From IMG/VR virus record IMGVR_UViG_3300031963_000486, positions 1 to 35,362 of that record: a DNA stretch of 35,362 nt; one strand, written 5' to 3'. The position numbers and the translations under genes are program-made. This document shows positions 14,601 through 22,523 of the stretch, piece by piece. How positions within the stretch are numbered: the stretch's first letter is position 1; each line of letters starts with the position of its first letter. Under the pieces are notes generated by a model. The model was not told the origin of the DNA, did not search any database, and saw nothing but the letters and a program-made list of their open reading frames with translations. The stretch is from a virus.

Positions 14601-17116
14601 ATACTATCCATAACCTTGCGGTATTCTTTACCAAGGATAGATCTAAGACCAAAATGCCCAACGGTTTCGTGTGCTACTGTAAGTATTACGTCTTCATAAC
14701 CCACTAAGTTATCAGAAACAAGATAGACCGCTTGAGTACGAGAATCCCAAACACCTTTAGGGTTGGCTCCAGCAGCGGCAATTTCTGACCGTAAATTCTC
14801 AGGCAGTTCGCTTATGGATTGAACAACTTCAATCTTGGGTACATTAGCCCAGCCAGCCGTTAACTTACGGACTGCTTTCTCGACCAAATCCCGTGGATTA
14901 CCTGTTGTTCCGGCTTGAGCATTTCGGTATCTTAGATAGCGTTGAGCGGCTTTCTCACCTTGCTTGGCTTTGAACCGATACTGCTTAACTTTGTCCTTTA
15001 GACGCTCCTGCAACTCAGGAGAGAGGGCTTTCTGTGCGGCCTTATTGACACGGTTTAGTTTGGTCTCAAAGGCAATCTCGCCAGCCATCCGGTCAACTGC
15101 GGCGTTAATAGAACCTGTATTCTTAACGTACTCACCAAAGGCGGCATTGGCTTCGTCTATAGTTTGCTGTCTTAGTGGACGTTGCTCAGGTCTCTCTCCA
15201 GCAGCAAGTGGTCCAGCGTCAGGGATATTATCTTCCACTCCCTCTGTGACAGTTGGTTCAGCGGCTCCGGTAGGGGCCAATTCTCCTCCGGGTACTCCAG
15301 CGCTAGGAACGCCTGACTCATCTGTTCCGGGGACAGTTTCTCTATCAACTCCGACATCTTGTTCTCCTCTGAAACCCATCTTGTTCAGGAAATCTTCTAC
15401 TCCTTGAGCAACTTTGGGGCTTCGCTTAGGGTCACTACCAAACGCATCAAGCGCCTCTTTAACTGTAGCCGCCTGCTCGGGGTCAGTTAAATCCTTGCCT
15501 AGAATCTCTTCTCTTAGTTTCTTATTAGACGGGGCTATGCCCATGTCCTTAAAGTCTTGCTCCGTAATAGGGCGACCTTCGGCAACTGGTATCGCTTCTT
15601 CTACAACCTCTTCTTCGACAGCCCCGGTGCGTAATGCTCCCGGCGTTGGCTCGCCTTTTTTCTTTCCCTTGGTCGCAAACAACTCTTGTTGCTGTGCTGC
15701 GGCCCCAAATCCCTGCAACGCCACGCTCTCAATACCAGACTTAGTAGACTCGCTCAGGTTAGGGTTAGCCCTTACACGATTGAGAATCTGCCCAACAGCA
15801 ACTTGATCTTCTGGGTCAGTTAAATCTTTACCCTCAAGTTCTTTATAGAAAGAAGAACGCTTACTTAAACCGGTCCGGTCTAAAACGTCAGCCGTAAGCA
15901 CTGTGGGAAACTGTGCTTCAGGAACAGGCCCAGCAAACTCATCTCCGGGTATAAACCCAGTCTCTTCTAAACCAGCCTCACGGATAGCCATCTGAGTCGG
16001 TGCTTGAGTCCTAATCTGTTCTTCCAGCGTGGTTGGCTCAGTACGAGCAAAAAACTCCTCATCTGTTTCTTTACGCTTCTTCCCGCCTTTTTCTTCTACA
16101 GGAAGTTTTATACGGGCCAAGTCTTGCTCAACCTGCTGGATGTCGGCTGCACGTAACTCTTCAATCCGTGCTTGAATATCAGGGGTCTGCTCCCCACTCA
16201 TTAACGACGCCATCTCTCTTGCCCGATCTACAGGCGTCATCTCAAATGCATTAACAGGGGCGACAGGAGGAGTAACAGCAGTCTCGGCAGGGGTAGTAGG
16301 AGCCGCAGGCCCACGAGCACGACGACCAATAGCCAAGTCAAGTAAGCCCTGAACAATTGCACCCGTAGCACCACCGTAGGCGGCTTGCTCTCCAAGACCT
16401 TCGATTAGTTCTTGCTCGGGTTTATAGATGCCCTTGGCAATTAAGTTCTGAGCGAACCCGGAGGCGGCTTCCTGCGCGGCTTCTTCACCACCAGCAGCAA
16501 GAGCACGTTTTACATACGCAACTCCACCACCCACGATGTCATCACTAAGACGACCCAAGATACGTAATGGAGCAAAGGCTTCAGCCGCACCCGGGATAAT
16601 TCCGTATCCAGTAGCCGCAGCCCGTTGTTCTTCCGTAGCCCCTTCTGCTTCAGCCCGTGTTCTAGCCTCACCTGCACCAGCCGCCGTACCAAGACCCACT
16701 GCCGCAGCACGTCCAGCCAGACCAAATGGGCCAGCAGCAAGGAACGGAACAGTTGAGCCAACCGCTTCACCCAGTTTACGTCCTACAGTCTCTTCATATC
16801 CGGGGGCGGCTTCGAAAGGTTTCTTAGCGGCAGTGGCTAATTCTTTAATTTTTTCTCGGGTTGGTGTTTCGTATTCTTCAGGCAATAAAGCAGCCGCACC
16901 GGCACCAGCCGTTTCGAGCAACCCAACCGCACCGGGAACTAGACCTTTAAAGGCTTCCTTGACCTGCCCACCGACTGTGGGTTCGGGGGTAGGTTTAATG
17001 GGTTTGGGTGCAAATTGTCTGGCAGCAAAAGCCGCCACTTGTTCTTCAGTAGCGTCATCAGGGCCTTCAATTCGGTAGATAGATCCATCTGGACCTTGAA
17101 CCCTAAAGATAGCCAC
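11657..17116 (-). CDS. 1819-aa polyvalent/internal virion protein with HETVGH metallopeptidase motif
   Basis: This giant late protein starts at GTG 17116 behind AAGGA (7 nt). The N-terminus (MAIFRVQGPDGSIYRIEG...ATEEQVAAFAA) is a short module common on large phage proteins. Ala/Gly-rich helical segments (about 60-270) could be membrane-active. Two related segments carrying GKDLTDPE (about 425 and 537) follow, then Pro/Glu/Gly-rich linkers. HETVGH at 816-821 is an HExxGH zinc-peptidase motif. From about 970 the sequence resembles the LPD38 region of polyvalent proteins, including RQIIPFMNAYLQGMEVFYRS. Such proteins are thought to be packaged and ejected with the DNA, to protect it or modify the host. 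A 61-codon gene is nested at 15172-15357. Confidence 0.85.
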   Translation of the reverse strand: MAIFRVQGPDGSIYRIEGPDDATEEQVAAFAARQFAPKPIKPTPEPTVGGQVKEAFKGLVPGAVGLLETAGAGAAALLPEEYETPTREKIKELATAAKKPFEAAPGYEETVGRKLGEAVGSTVPFLAAGPFGLAGRAAAVGLGTAAGAGEARTRAEAEGATEEQRAAATGYGIIPGAAEAFAPLRILGRLSDDIVGGGVAYVKRALAAGGEEAAQEAASGFAQNLIAKGIYKPEQELIEGLGEQAAYGGATGAIVQGLLDLAIGRRARGPAAPTTPAETAVTPPVAPVNAFEMTPVDRAREMASLMSGEQTPDIQARIEELRAADIQQVEQDLARIKLPVEEKGGKKRKETDEEFFARTEPTTLEEQIRTQAPTQMAIREAGLEETGFIPGDEFAGPVPEAQFPTVLTADVLDRTGLSKRSSFYKELEGKDLTDPEDQVAVGQILNRVRANPNLSESTKSGIESVALQGFGAAAQQQELFATKGKKKGEPTPGALRTGAVEEEVVEEAIPVAEGRPITEQDFKDMGIAPSNKKLREEILGKDLTDPEQAATVKEALDAFGSDPKRSPKVAQGVEDFLNKMGFRGEQDVGVDRETVPGTDESGVPSAGVPGGELAPTGAAEPTVTEGVEDNIPDAGPLAAGERPEQRPLRQQTIDEANAAFGEYVKNTGSINAAVDRMAGEIAFETKLNRVNKAAQKALSPELQERLKDKVKQYRFKAKQGEKAAQRYLRYRNAQAGTTGNPRDLVEKAVRKLTAGWANVPKIEVVQSISELPENLRSEIAAAGANPKGVWDSRTQAVYLVSDNLVGYEDVILTVAHETVGHFGLRSILGKEYRKVMDSIYASNSEIRQRADEKIKETKLDKRTAVEEVLAEMSETNARLTPVEEKQIKSVIQRIKDLIRRFLVKIGALPKNISAKDINDILDQARDYVIEGKGTRAEGVAGKQEGVFRRGAAPTLTAEGQRAQQAVDKMKGMSNEKPKVPERSTIEKVGALFFDPSYRQDQIDKIGTQVFFKGYSVQRKLTDAFGGKIRNALGKVRPDVFMTAAEHSDTMTVAAMKQGTLFLNKNIGWDVKQGPNSLEGAMNTVRKLGDRLGNQELAFKLANDAFIARRANALKNHPNKDVFNLPSQDKIDAGLQAFKDFPELETAFKEYTGFKNGLIDAMVEGDRLSKEQAQVWKDAIDYVPWNRIKEYEESAQTSPKGYFKGLTNLGQMGKLKGSEDEINNVFDNMVGLSFWMTNSAIRNHAALNLVDTFNELNLGIRRVQEGQSGVDPNKVIYIYRDGKPESYELDSLVDVYAFKGVESLSMPLLKSFASFANFLRKATTATPQFAISQLFQDSYRATVMSGTKNPFRTAAGVLAGFKGAYFGDATTKRLEQLGIVGMYDLMTGRVKEDIEKEFGLKQRSTMERALNFMESFSIASDAALRKSVFEQTLAETKSEQFPEGDVLLARYRAQEIINFKRQGANRMVGLFRQIIPFMNAYLQGMEVFYRSMTGRGIASEERAVATRLFWSTGIKLAALSAVYAMMVGDDEEYEGLRDFEKDKNFIVPGAGIKIPVAPEVGFLFKVLPERAYNYIASQGTESPQDATALRKAIATAGFDAITGPNLTPQFIKPLIEVSLNQSFFTNTPIVGRGLEDREAYQQFTTNTSELAKMFGELTGLSPMKLEYVFRGYTGIAGGTLLDMTNMAFTNRPDRHVYEMPGFKTFMYDKIPGGYKEQYYDLRDKVTEVNATVNGMVADGRVDELMPYLTDEKLNKYALVQTINEIDQQMEDFRALRKLVAGDKSMGGEEKRRVIDEIERTENEMLKFYNIPAMRKNIAGL
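15172..15357 (-). CDS. nested 61-aa gene in the +1 frame of the polyvalent protein gene
   Basis: ATG 15357 has AGAGGAGA about 6 nt upstream on the - strand, a strong SD in the middle of another gene. The product (MSELIEKLSPEQMSQAFLAL, then a PEENWPLPEPL segment and a long Leu/Glu helix ending SNVH) looks like a real soluble helical protein. In contrast, the main frame here (about residues 587-648) is a Pro/Gly/Thr/Glu linker of the kind expected from an unconstrained frame. It resembles small acidic Leu-rich phage proteins with an ENWP motif, but I cannot name a family. It is probably translated independently from the late transcript. Confidence 0.65.
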   Translation of the reverse strand: MSELIEKLSPEQMSQAFLALEYPEENWPLPEPLNQLSQREWKIISLTLDHLLLERDLSNVH

Positions 17117-17119
17117 AAA

Positions 17120-18841
17120 TTATTCCTTGCCTAATACTCTAAACCCACCACCACCACCACCACCACCGCCACCCATGCGCGAAGCCTTATATTGCTCAAA
17201 AGTAGTAATACCTTCATCTCTTGCTAACATCATTTTTTTGGCTGGATTCATCTTGTCCCAGTCTTCTTGCAATTGCCGCTCATCAACCATACCTAGTTTA
17301 GGGCCTCCAAAGTAACCTCTAAGTAACTGTTGTGCTACAGGGTCGCCAGCCTTTGCTTTTGCTTGAAGTTGATATAACTCAGTAATTTGAGTTGGTCGAG
17401 CGGCAGAGGCTTTCTGAGCCTCAACGCCCATGAGTTGAATGCGACGCTGTTCAGCCTTGTCCTCAAACTCAAGTGCCTTGTCTACGTCGCCACGCTTCAT
17501 GGCATCTTCGGATTTGTTGATGTCACGGTTAATCTTGTCAATTTCTTTTTGCTCTTCACGGGTTTTTTCCTTACCTTTCATGTACTGACCAAACCCAGCC
17601 GTACCTGCTTTCTGAGCAAACTCTGCCAAATTACGTGCGCCCACACCGCTTAGGCCACCCATAATCATAGCAAGTGCTTTATTCTCTTTATCTTGGGAAG
17701 CAATATCATCCATCCGCGCCCTAAGAGCCTCTCGATCAGCAGCAAACGGATCTTCAGACACTCCGGATTCTTTTAACATACGCTTGCGTCGTGCCAAGAA
17801 ATCTTCTGTTGTTTCTCCCTTAGTGGGAGCAGCGGCTTTAGCAGCCTTAGCGGTATCAGCCTTTTCAGACGATTTACCTTTAGGTGCAACATCCTCGGCT
17901 ATGCGCTTTATACCAGATAGATTTTCGTCATACCGAGCACGGTTTTCAGGACTCATGCTTTCTCTTGAAGCAGCGGCTTTGGCTCTAAGAGTTTCAATAG
18001 AATCTCTGCCAGTCGTAGCGGTTGGAGTGGGGGATTGTCTACCAGCATCGGCAGCACGGCGAGCGTCTTCCAGACGCATATATTCTCCAAAACTAACTTC
18101 CTTACCTGTAGCCGGGTCAATTCTCATATCACTACTGCCAAGACCAGCAATACGACTACCTATGTTGCTAAACATTTCACTTAAAGATGAAGCAGCCCCC
18201 GGAACGGCAGGTCTGCCAAGTTCTTCAAACTTTTTACCTGTCGGGCCTAAAGTGTAGGTAGGGTCGCTTTTTGCTCTCTCAGCCTCAGTCATCAACTCAA
18301 ATGGAAGCGGCATACCCCTAGAGATATAGTAGGCACGTAGGGTTGCAGGATCAGTTTGGGTTTGCGATAGCGATGCTGGATAAGTTTCCGTACCGATGCC
18401 TCTAACTAAATCACCACCTTGGAACGCCACAATCCCGCCACCTGCGTACTCATCAGGGAACATATCCTCATCGACAGGTAACGAACTTAACCCGCCCTTA
18501 GCCAAAGATACAGTTCCCGAAGGAGCCGCAGCCATTTGAGTATTTGCTTGGGGGGCCATCTGAGGGGCCGTTTGTGCTTGGGGTGTGGCGCCTAGACCAG
18601 CCATTTGCGGAGCCGGAGCCATAACATCTTGGGCTACAGTAGTGTCAGACTGCTGCTCTTTAATTGCGGCGTTTCGCATCCGGTCAATAAACATACCAGC
18701 CATAACGGCAACAGTCGGGTTAATCAATCCCATCTGGGCGGCTTCACCAATCTTACGCTTATCCCCGCCATATTTATTGGCAACCTTCTCGGCTGATAGC
18801 AAGTCAAAACTATCTAAATCTTCTAAACGAAAATCATTCAT
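17120..18841 (-). CDS. internal virion protein with poly-Gly C-terminus
   Basis: This 573-aa, Ala/Gln/Met-rich protein sits between two other late virion genes. The N-terminal 60 residues are helical (LEDLDSFDLLSAEKVANKYG). A segment at about 110-145 (SLAKGGLSSLP ... YAGGGIVAFQGG) uses the same GGL/LP-type motif as the 755-aa neighbour. A long charged coiled coil (about 400-490, MKGKEKTREEQKEIDKINRD and onward) and a C-terminus RMGGGGGGGGGGFRVLGKE follow. Low complexity with charged helices is typical of internal or ejection proteins of podovirus-like phages; the assignment is by context. Its stop lies 3 nt before the GTG of the polyvalent protein. Confidence 0.75.
   Translation of the reverse strand: MNDFRLEDLDSFDLLSAEKVANKYGGDKRKIGEAAQMGLINPTVAVMAGMFIDRMRNAAIKEQQSDTTVAQDVMAPAPQMAGLGATPQAQTAPQMAPQANTQMAAAPSGTVSLAKGGLSSLPVDEDMFPDEYAGGGIVAFQGGDLVRGIGTETYPASLSQTQTDPATLRAYYISRGMPLPFELMTEAERAKSDPTYTLGPTGKKFEELGRPAVPGAASSLSEMFSNIGSRIAGLGSSDMRIDPATGKEVSFGEYMRLEDARRAADAGRQSPTPTATTGRDSIETLRAKAAASRESMSPENRARYDENLSGIKRIAEDVAPKGKSSEKADTAKAAKAAAPTKGETTEDFLARRKRMLKESGVSEDPFAADREALRARMDDIASQDKENKALAMIMGGLSGVGARNLAEFAQKAGTAGFGQYMKGKEKTREEQKEIDKINRDINKSEDAMKRGDVDKALEFEDKAEQRRIQLMGVEAQKASAARPTQITELYQLQAKAKAGDPVAQQLLRGYFGGPKLGMVDERQLQEDWDKMNPAKKMMLARDEGITTFEQYKASRMGGGGGGGGGGFRVLGKE
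17144..17174. repeat. ACC/GGT trinucleotide tract coding for ten glycines
   Basis: A run of CCA/ACC units (GGT on the coding - strand, interrupted by one GGC) encodes the ten-Gly stretch near the C-terminus of the 573-aa virion protein. Such tracts can vary in length by slippage; a change of one unit keeps the frame. Confidence 0.85.
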
Positions 18842-18848
18842 TTCAATC

Positions 18849-19754
18849 TCACTTCAGAAGGTTATATACGCCAAGCCCAGCCAAACCCAAACCACCGATC
18901 TGTGATGCTACGGATGGAGGCGGCTCATAAACGGTCTTACCTCCAGTAGCCGCAAGGTTTGCGCTACCACGCAGGATGTCAGACATAAAGCCAAGTTGCT
19001 TGTACGGATACTGTTGCTGTTGTAAGAAGTCCTGATATTGTAGGTCAAGGGCTTTCTGTTGCTCGGCCTGACCCATTGCACCAAAGGCTTCCTGCGCTTT
19101 AGCCAAGTCAATACCTGCCTGCTGCTGACCAATACCCAACTGACCTAATGTAGCGCCTGCTTGAGTAGCGGCTTGGGAGCCTTGTAGCCCAGCCGTAGTG
19201 CCAAACTGCATACCCTGCATGGCTTGTTCGTAGGCTTTCTGGGCACCTGTTGCCTGAATGTTTGCCAGATTTTGTTGTAGGTTGCGCTCACGCTCAGTCC
19301 CAGCAAGAAGTTGACGTGCACCTCCGTATGTACCCTGACGAGCCGCCCCTAAATTCTGAGCCAACTGCCCTTTCTGGGCATCACGGATTGCTTCTTGTTT
19401 TTGCAGATCAACCACGTTCTGCATATAGGGGGACATAAAGGCTTGCTGCGCCATCGGGTCAGTAGCCATCTGCATATACTGTTGCCCTGCACCAAGAGCA
19501 CCTAATCCCCCAGCAGCGGCTAACCCAGTACCAGCAGCAAATTGACCGGGTTGCTCCATAGCAGCCACGTTTTGCCGAACGGCTTGTTGCTCTGGGGTAG
19601 CAGTAGCCATACGCTGCCCACCGTAGGTTTGATAAGGAGATTCTGTTAATGCTTCGGATTTACCAAGCATCTTCTCCGCATACGGTTTAGCATACTCAGG
19701 TATCGTCGTTTGCGACGTACTGGTTGGTGCTGGTGGCGCTGATGGTGAACACAT
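18849..19754 (-). CDS. Gln/Ala-rich internal virion or DNA-transfer protein
   Basis: This 301-aa protein has a Ser/Pro-rich start (MCSPSAPPAPTSTS), a Gly/Ala-rich hydrophobic segment (about 75-92), and a long Gln/Ala/Gly helical region. FMSPYMQNVVDLQKQEAIRD and GAARQGTYGGARQ resemble a family of late proteins widespread in aquatic podovirus-like phages and placed near internal virion proteins. A C-terminal Gly-rich hydrophobic end (IGGLGLAGLGVYNLLK) may contact membrane. The Cys at position 2 is not a lipobox, because no signal peptide precedes it. A role in DNA ejection is inferred from composition and neighbours. Confidence 0.75.
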   Translation of the reverse strand: MCSPSAPPAPTSTSQTTIPEYAKPYAEKMLGKSEALTESPYQTYGGQRMATATPEQQAVRQNVAAMEQPGQFAAGTGLAAAGGLGALGAGQQYMQMATDPMAQQAFMSPYMQNVVDLQKQEAIRDAQKGQLAQNLGAARQGTYGGARQLLAGTERERNLQQNLANIQATGAQKAYEQAMQGMQFGTTAGLQGSQAATQAGATLGQLGIGQQQAGIDLAKAQEAFGAMGQAEQQKALDLQYQDFLQQQQYPYKQLGFMSDILRGSANLAATGGKTVYEPPPSVASQIGGLGLAGLGVYNLLK

Positions 19755-19765
19755 AATTTGTTACC

Positions 19766-20227
19766 TCAAAAAGTTACAGTCATTGCATGGGCTGTATGCT
19801 GGTACCCCATACGAGATAAAAGTTTTGATACTCTCAAATCTGTTGCTGTCGTAATGTTTAATCTTTTAACACCACGTTTCTCTAATTCTTCATGGACTGC
19901 TTTAATTAACTTTCGCCCCCAACCTGTTCGATGCTCTTTTAGAACAAAGACGGTATCTTCTTGGGCTATCAGGTCTTGGTTATGCATATCATTCGTTACG
20001 TAAACATTGCTATAACCAACCGCCTTACCATCTAGCCGTAAAACAAAAGTCAATAACCACCCACCATCACTAGCCCTTATGTACTCGTCAAGTCTTGGGT
20101 TGTAAGGAGAGTACTGCACCCCTTGCTCTGCCAACCGCTCAACCATCTCTGAGTAATGCTGCCTATATAAAGGCTCTAATTCTGAATACGTTTCTTTAAA
20201 TTTCTCTAATCTTATCTCGTAGTTCAT
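19766..20227 (-). CDS. GNAT-family N-acetyltransferase
   Basis: This 153-aa protein has the GNAT acetyl-CoA signature. VFVLKEHRTGWGRKLIKAVH (about 93-112) contains the R-x-x-G-x-G/A pyrophosphate loop. The following ITTATDLRVSKLLSRMGYQ is motif B with the usual x-RMGY ending. The N-terminal part has the typical strand YSNVYVTNDMHNQ. Its ATG overlaps the stop of the 755-aa virion gene (ATGA), so it is a true member of the late operon. GNAT genes recur among late virion genes of aquatic phages; the substrate is unknown (virion protein, host protein or small molecule). Confidence 0.9.
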   Translation of the reverse strand: MNYEIRLEKFKETYSELEPLYRQHYSEMVERLAEQGVQYSPYNPRLDEYIRASDGGWLLTFVLRLDGKAVGYSNVYVTNDMHNQDLIAQEDTVFVLKEHRTGWGRKLIKAVHEELEKRGVKRLNITTATDLRVSKLLSRMGYQHTAHAMTVTF

Positions 20228-22491
20228 GCAGGCATATATCTTTGTGCGTTGACTTCGGGTGCTTGACGCTCCCGACCTGTTCTTGCTTTTCTAATTTTGT
20301 CCATCATCGCATACAACTTCTTAGCACCGGCTTTGCTCGACCCATTACCAAGATGGGATACCACATCTGCCGGAACTACAAACTCACCGTCGGCTAACCT
20401 AGCCTCTTGCTTACCGTCAATGTTAGCCTTAATTGAGTCACTCATACCGTCTCCACCACCTGATAAAAACCGTGGGGGTAGGGCAGCGCCAAGACCGCCC
20501 TTGGCAAAGTTTTGTTCAACAGCGGCTTCCATGCTGGAATCTTTACGACTATCAGCAAACTTATAGTAGGGGTCACCCTTAAGAGATTTAGATCTGGCTT
20601 TAGCCTGCCCACCAGCCTTGTACTCATCCCGACCATATTCGTCATCATAAGTTTGCCCGTTGAGAGCGGCTAGACCACCTTGAGCGGCCTGATAAATGGG
20701 CTGTGGGCTATAGGTATATCGTACTTGCTCGCGTTCCCTTGTATCCTGCGGGGTGTACTGAGGCGTGCCCGATGGGTTAGTAATATCTAAATCGTAGCCA
20801 CGGATGTAGGATTTTGATGGCTCGGGGCCTTTTGGAGGTTCTGCTGCCGCCGAAGCCAAAGGCACACCTGCGGCTATTGTTGTCCCATACGGAAGGGCCG
20901 CACCAAACCTAGCCCGAGCAGCGGCACCACCCGCATCAGCAGATTTAAATACGTTTCCAAGTCCTTCTGTAGCGGCTCCAAAACCTGTAGGTTGTACTGT
21001 GGCTGGCGGAATATTAGTTGCGGAGAACATACCCGCTTGTGGTGTGGCAGCAGGTATTCCAGTAGGTGTAACTGTCGGGGCAGAAATTGAAGAATTTAAA
21101 AGGCTAGTTTTTTGTGGCGCACCCGCCATAAAATCTCCGGCAGAACCAGACACAGTGCTCATATCAAGAGGAGGGGTAGGGGCGGATGGTGGTACGGGAG
21201 TCATTGTTGCAGCACCTTCTACCGGGGTAGCCGCATTTACTAAACCTTCACCTAAACCAGCGCCACCATAAGCCCCTAGACCCGCCATTAAACCCTTCTT
21301 AAGGCTTCCCGTAGCCACACCTGTTAAGGCACCTACAGTTAGGCCCGCCTGAAGCGCAGACATCATTTGAAACCCTGCTGGGCCAAGAGCAAAGCCAGCC
21401 ACCATTGGAAGAATGGCACTTAAAAACCCTGCTTCTGGTAGTCCAGTCTGGGGGTTAATAGTGAGCGAGCCACCTTGGGACATAGCCAAAGCCTGAAGTC
21501 CTTTGACCTCACCGGGGGTCATGTGGACAAGCATTGTGTCCTGACCACGGCCTTTACTTTGTACTTGTTGCGCTGCGGCAAGACCGCCTTGTTCGTATCT
21601 CATAACTTGACCCCCTGCACGCCAATCACCAGTGGCGGCTCCTGTATCTGAAGCCCCTGAACCTGTTGTAGAAGTATCGTTACCACCCGTTGCTGTGCTC
21701 CCACCACCACCGCCACCACCAACATCTCCACCACCAGCGCCAGTATCGGTACCAACACCACTAGGGCCAACGCCTACAGTCTGACCACCCTCAGCATCAA
21801 CAGCGTCTTGCGTAGCGGCGACAGTAGCAGCGACATCAGCAGCGACAGCGGCGGGACTAGCCTCTTCTTCTGCTTGTTGCACTTGATTCATAGCCGTCAA
21901 AGCGGCGAGAGGACTAACTTCTTGTACGGCGGGTGGGGCCACAGGATTAATATCAACAGCAGTAGTAACTTGTGGTCCAAAAAGCCCCATTGAAGTCTTG
22001 GCTTGGTTGGCTTGCTGATTGGCTGCGGCTAGGGCGGCATCTGCTCGCTCATTTGCATTCATTGCCTGATTTACGCCCATGTTGGATAGGGCGCCTGCGA
22101 TACCTAGACCCGGTACAGCCATAGCAACAGGGCCTAGAGCATTTTGTACATTTGTAACAGCGGCATTAACTCCTTGGGCAATACCCCCTAAAGTGCCACT
22201 AGAACCTACCGTACCGGAGGAAGTAGATCCCGGGGAACCCGGAGAACCAACCCCACTATCTCCACCACCCCCATAATCATAGTTTTGAGCCGCCATCATC
22301 TGATTGGCTTGTTGCTCCGGGGTAAGGCGTATATATGTCTGAGTAACTGGGTCATAAGAGTATCTAGGAATTGTAGAAACGCCACCATCCTGAAACCGTC
22401 TAACGGGCAAGGACGCTAAACCACCACTAGCCATACCGGGCATGGTGGGAGCGAATCCGTATTGGGGTTGGCCTATGGTGGGATATTGCAT
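20224..22491 (-). CDS. 755-aa Gly/Ala-rich internal virion protein with GGL motifs
   Basis: This large low-complexity late protein repeats a short motif: MASGGLASLPVRRFQDGG near the N-terminus, YEQGGLAAAQQ, AAQGGLAALNG, and FAKGGLGAALPPRFLSGGG. A Gly-rich run lies near 260. A hydrophobic segment (about 355-425, LPMVAGFALGPAGFQMMSAL and onward) looks membrane-active. The C-terminus has ARLADGEFVVPADVVSHLGN followed by a helix (GAKKLYAMMDKIRKART), a conserved-looking end also seen in other aquatic phage virion proteins. It is probably packaged inside the head and ejected; this is inference from composition and location. Confidence 0.75.
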   Translation of the reverse strand: MQYPTIGQPQYGFAPTMPGMASGGLASLPVRRFQDGGVSTIPRYSYDPVTQTYIRLTPEQQANQMMAAQNYDYGGGGDSGVGSPGSPGSTSSGTVGSSGTLGGIAQGVNAAVTNVQNALGPVAMAVPGLGIAGALSNMGVNQAMNANERADAALAAANQQANQAKTSMGLFGPQVTTAVDINPVAPPAVQEVSPLAALTAMNQVQQAEEEASPAAVAADVAATVAATQDAVDAEGGQTVGVGPSGVGTDTGAGGGDVGGGGGGGSTATGGNDTSTTGSGASDTGAATGDWRAGGQVMRYEQGGLAAAQQVQSKGRGQDTMLVHMTPGEVKGLQALAMSQGGSLTINPQTGLPEAGFLSAILPMVAGFALGPAGFQMMSALQAGLTVGALTGVATGSLKKGLMAGLGAYGGAGLGEGLVNAATPVEGAATMTPVPPSAPTPPLDMSTVSGSAGDFMAGAPQKTSLLNSSISAPTVTPTGIPAATPQAGMFSATNIPPATVQPTGFGAATEGLGNVFKSADAGGAAARARFGAALPYGTTIAAGVPLASAAAEPPKGPEPSKSYIRGYDLDITNPSGTPQYTPQDTREREQVRYTYSPQPIYQAAQGGLAALNGQTYDDEYGRDEYKAGGQAKARSKSLKGDPYYKFADSRKDSSMEAAVEQNFAKGGLGAALPPRFLSGGGDGMSDSIKANIDGKQEARLADGEFVVPADVVSHLGNGSSKAGAKKLYAMMDKIRKARTGRERQAPEVNAQRYMPA

Positions 22492-22523
22492 AATGGGATT
22501 ATCCTGAATTTGTCAAGTGAAGT

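Noticed and set aside
14964-15407. 147-codon antisense frame
   Set aside because: Ser/Pro/Ala-rich shadow of the linker region; the same locus is better explained by the - strand nested gene.
16510-16770. 86-codon - strand frame inside the polyvalent gene
   Set aside because: Leu/Arg/Val-rich shadow without SD, unlike the nested gene at 15172-15357.
16536-17078. 180-codon antisense frame opposite the start of the polyvalent gene
   Set aside because: Ala/Pro/Ser-rich low-complexity shadow of an Ala/Gly-rich coding region; no SD and no protein-like pattern.
18849-19754. Lipoprotein reading of the MCSPSAPP start
   Set aside because: Cys follows Met directly with no signal peptide before it, so lipidation by the usual route is not expected.
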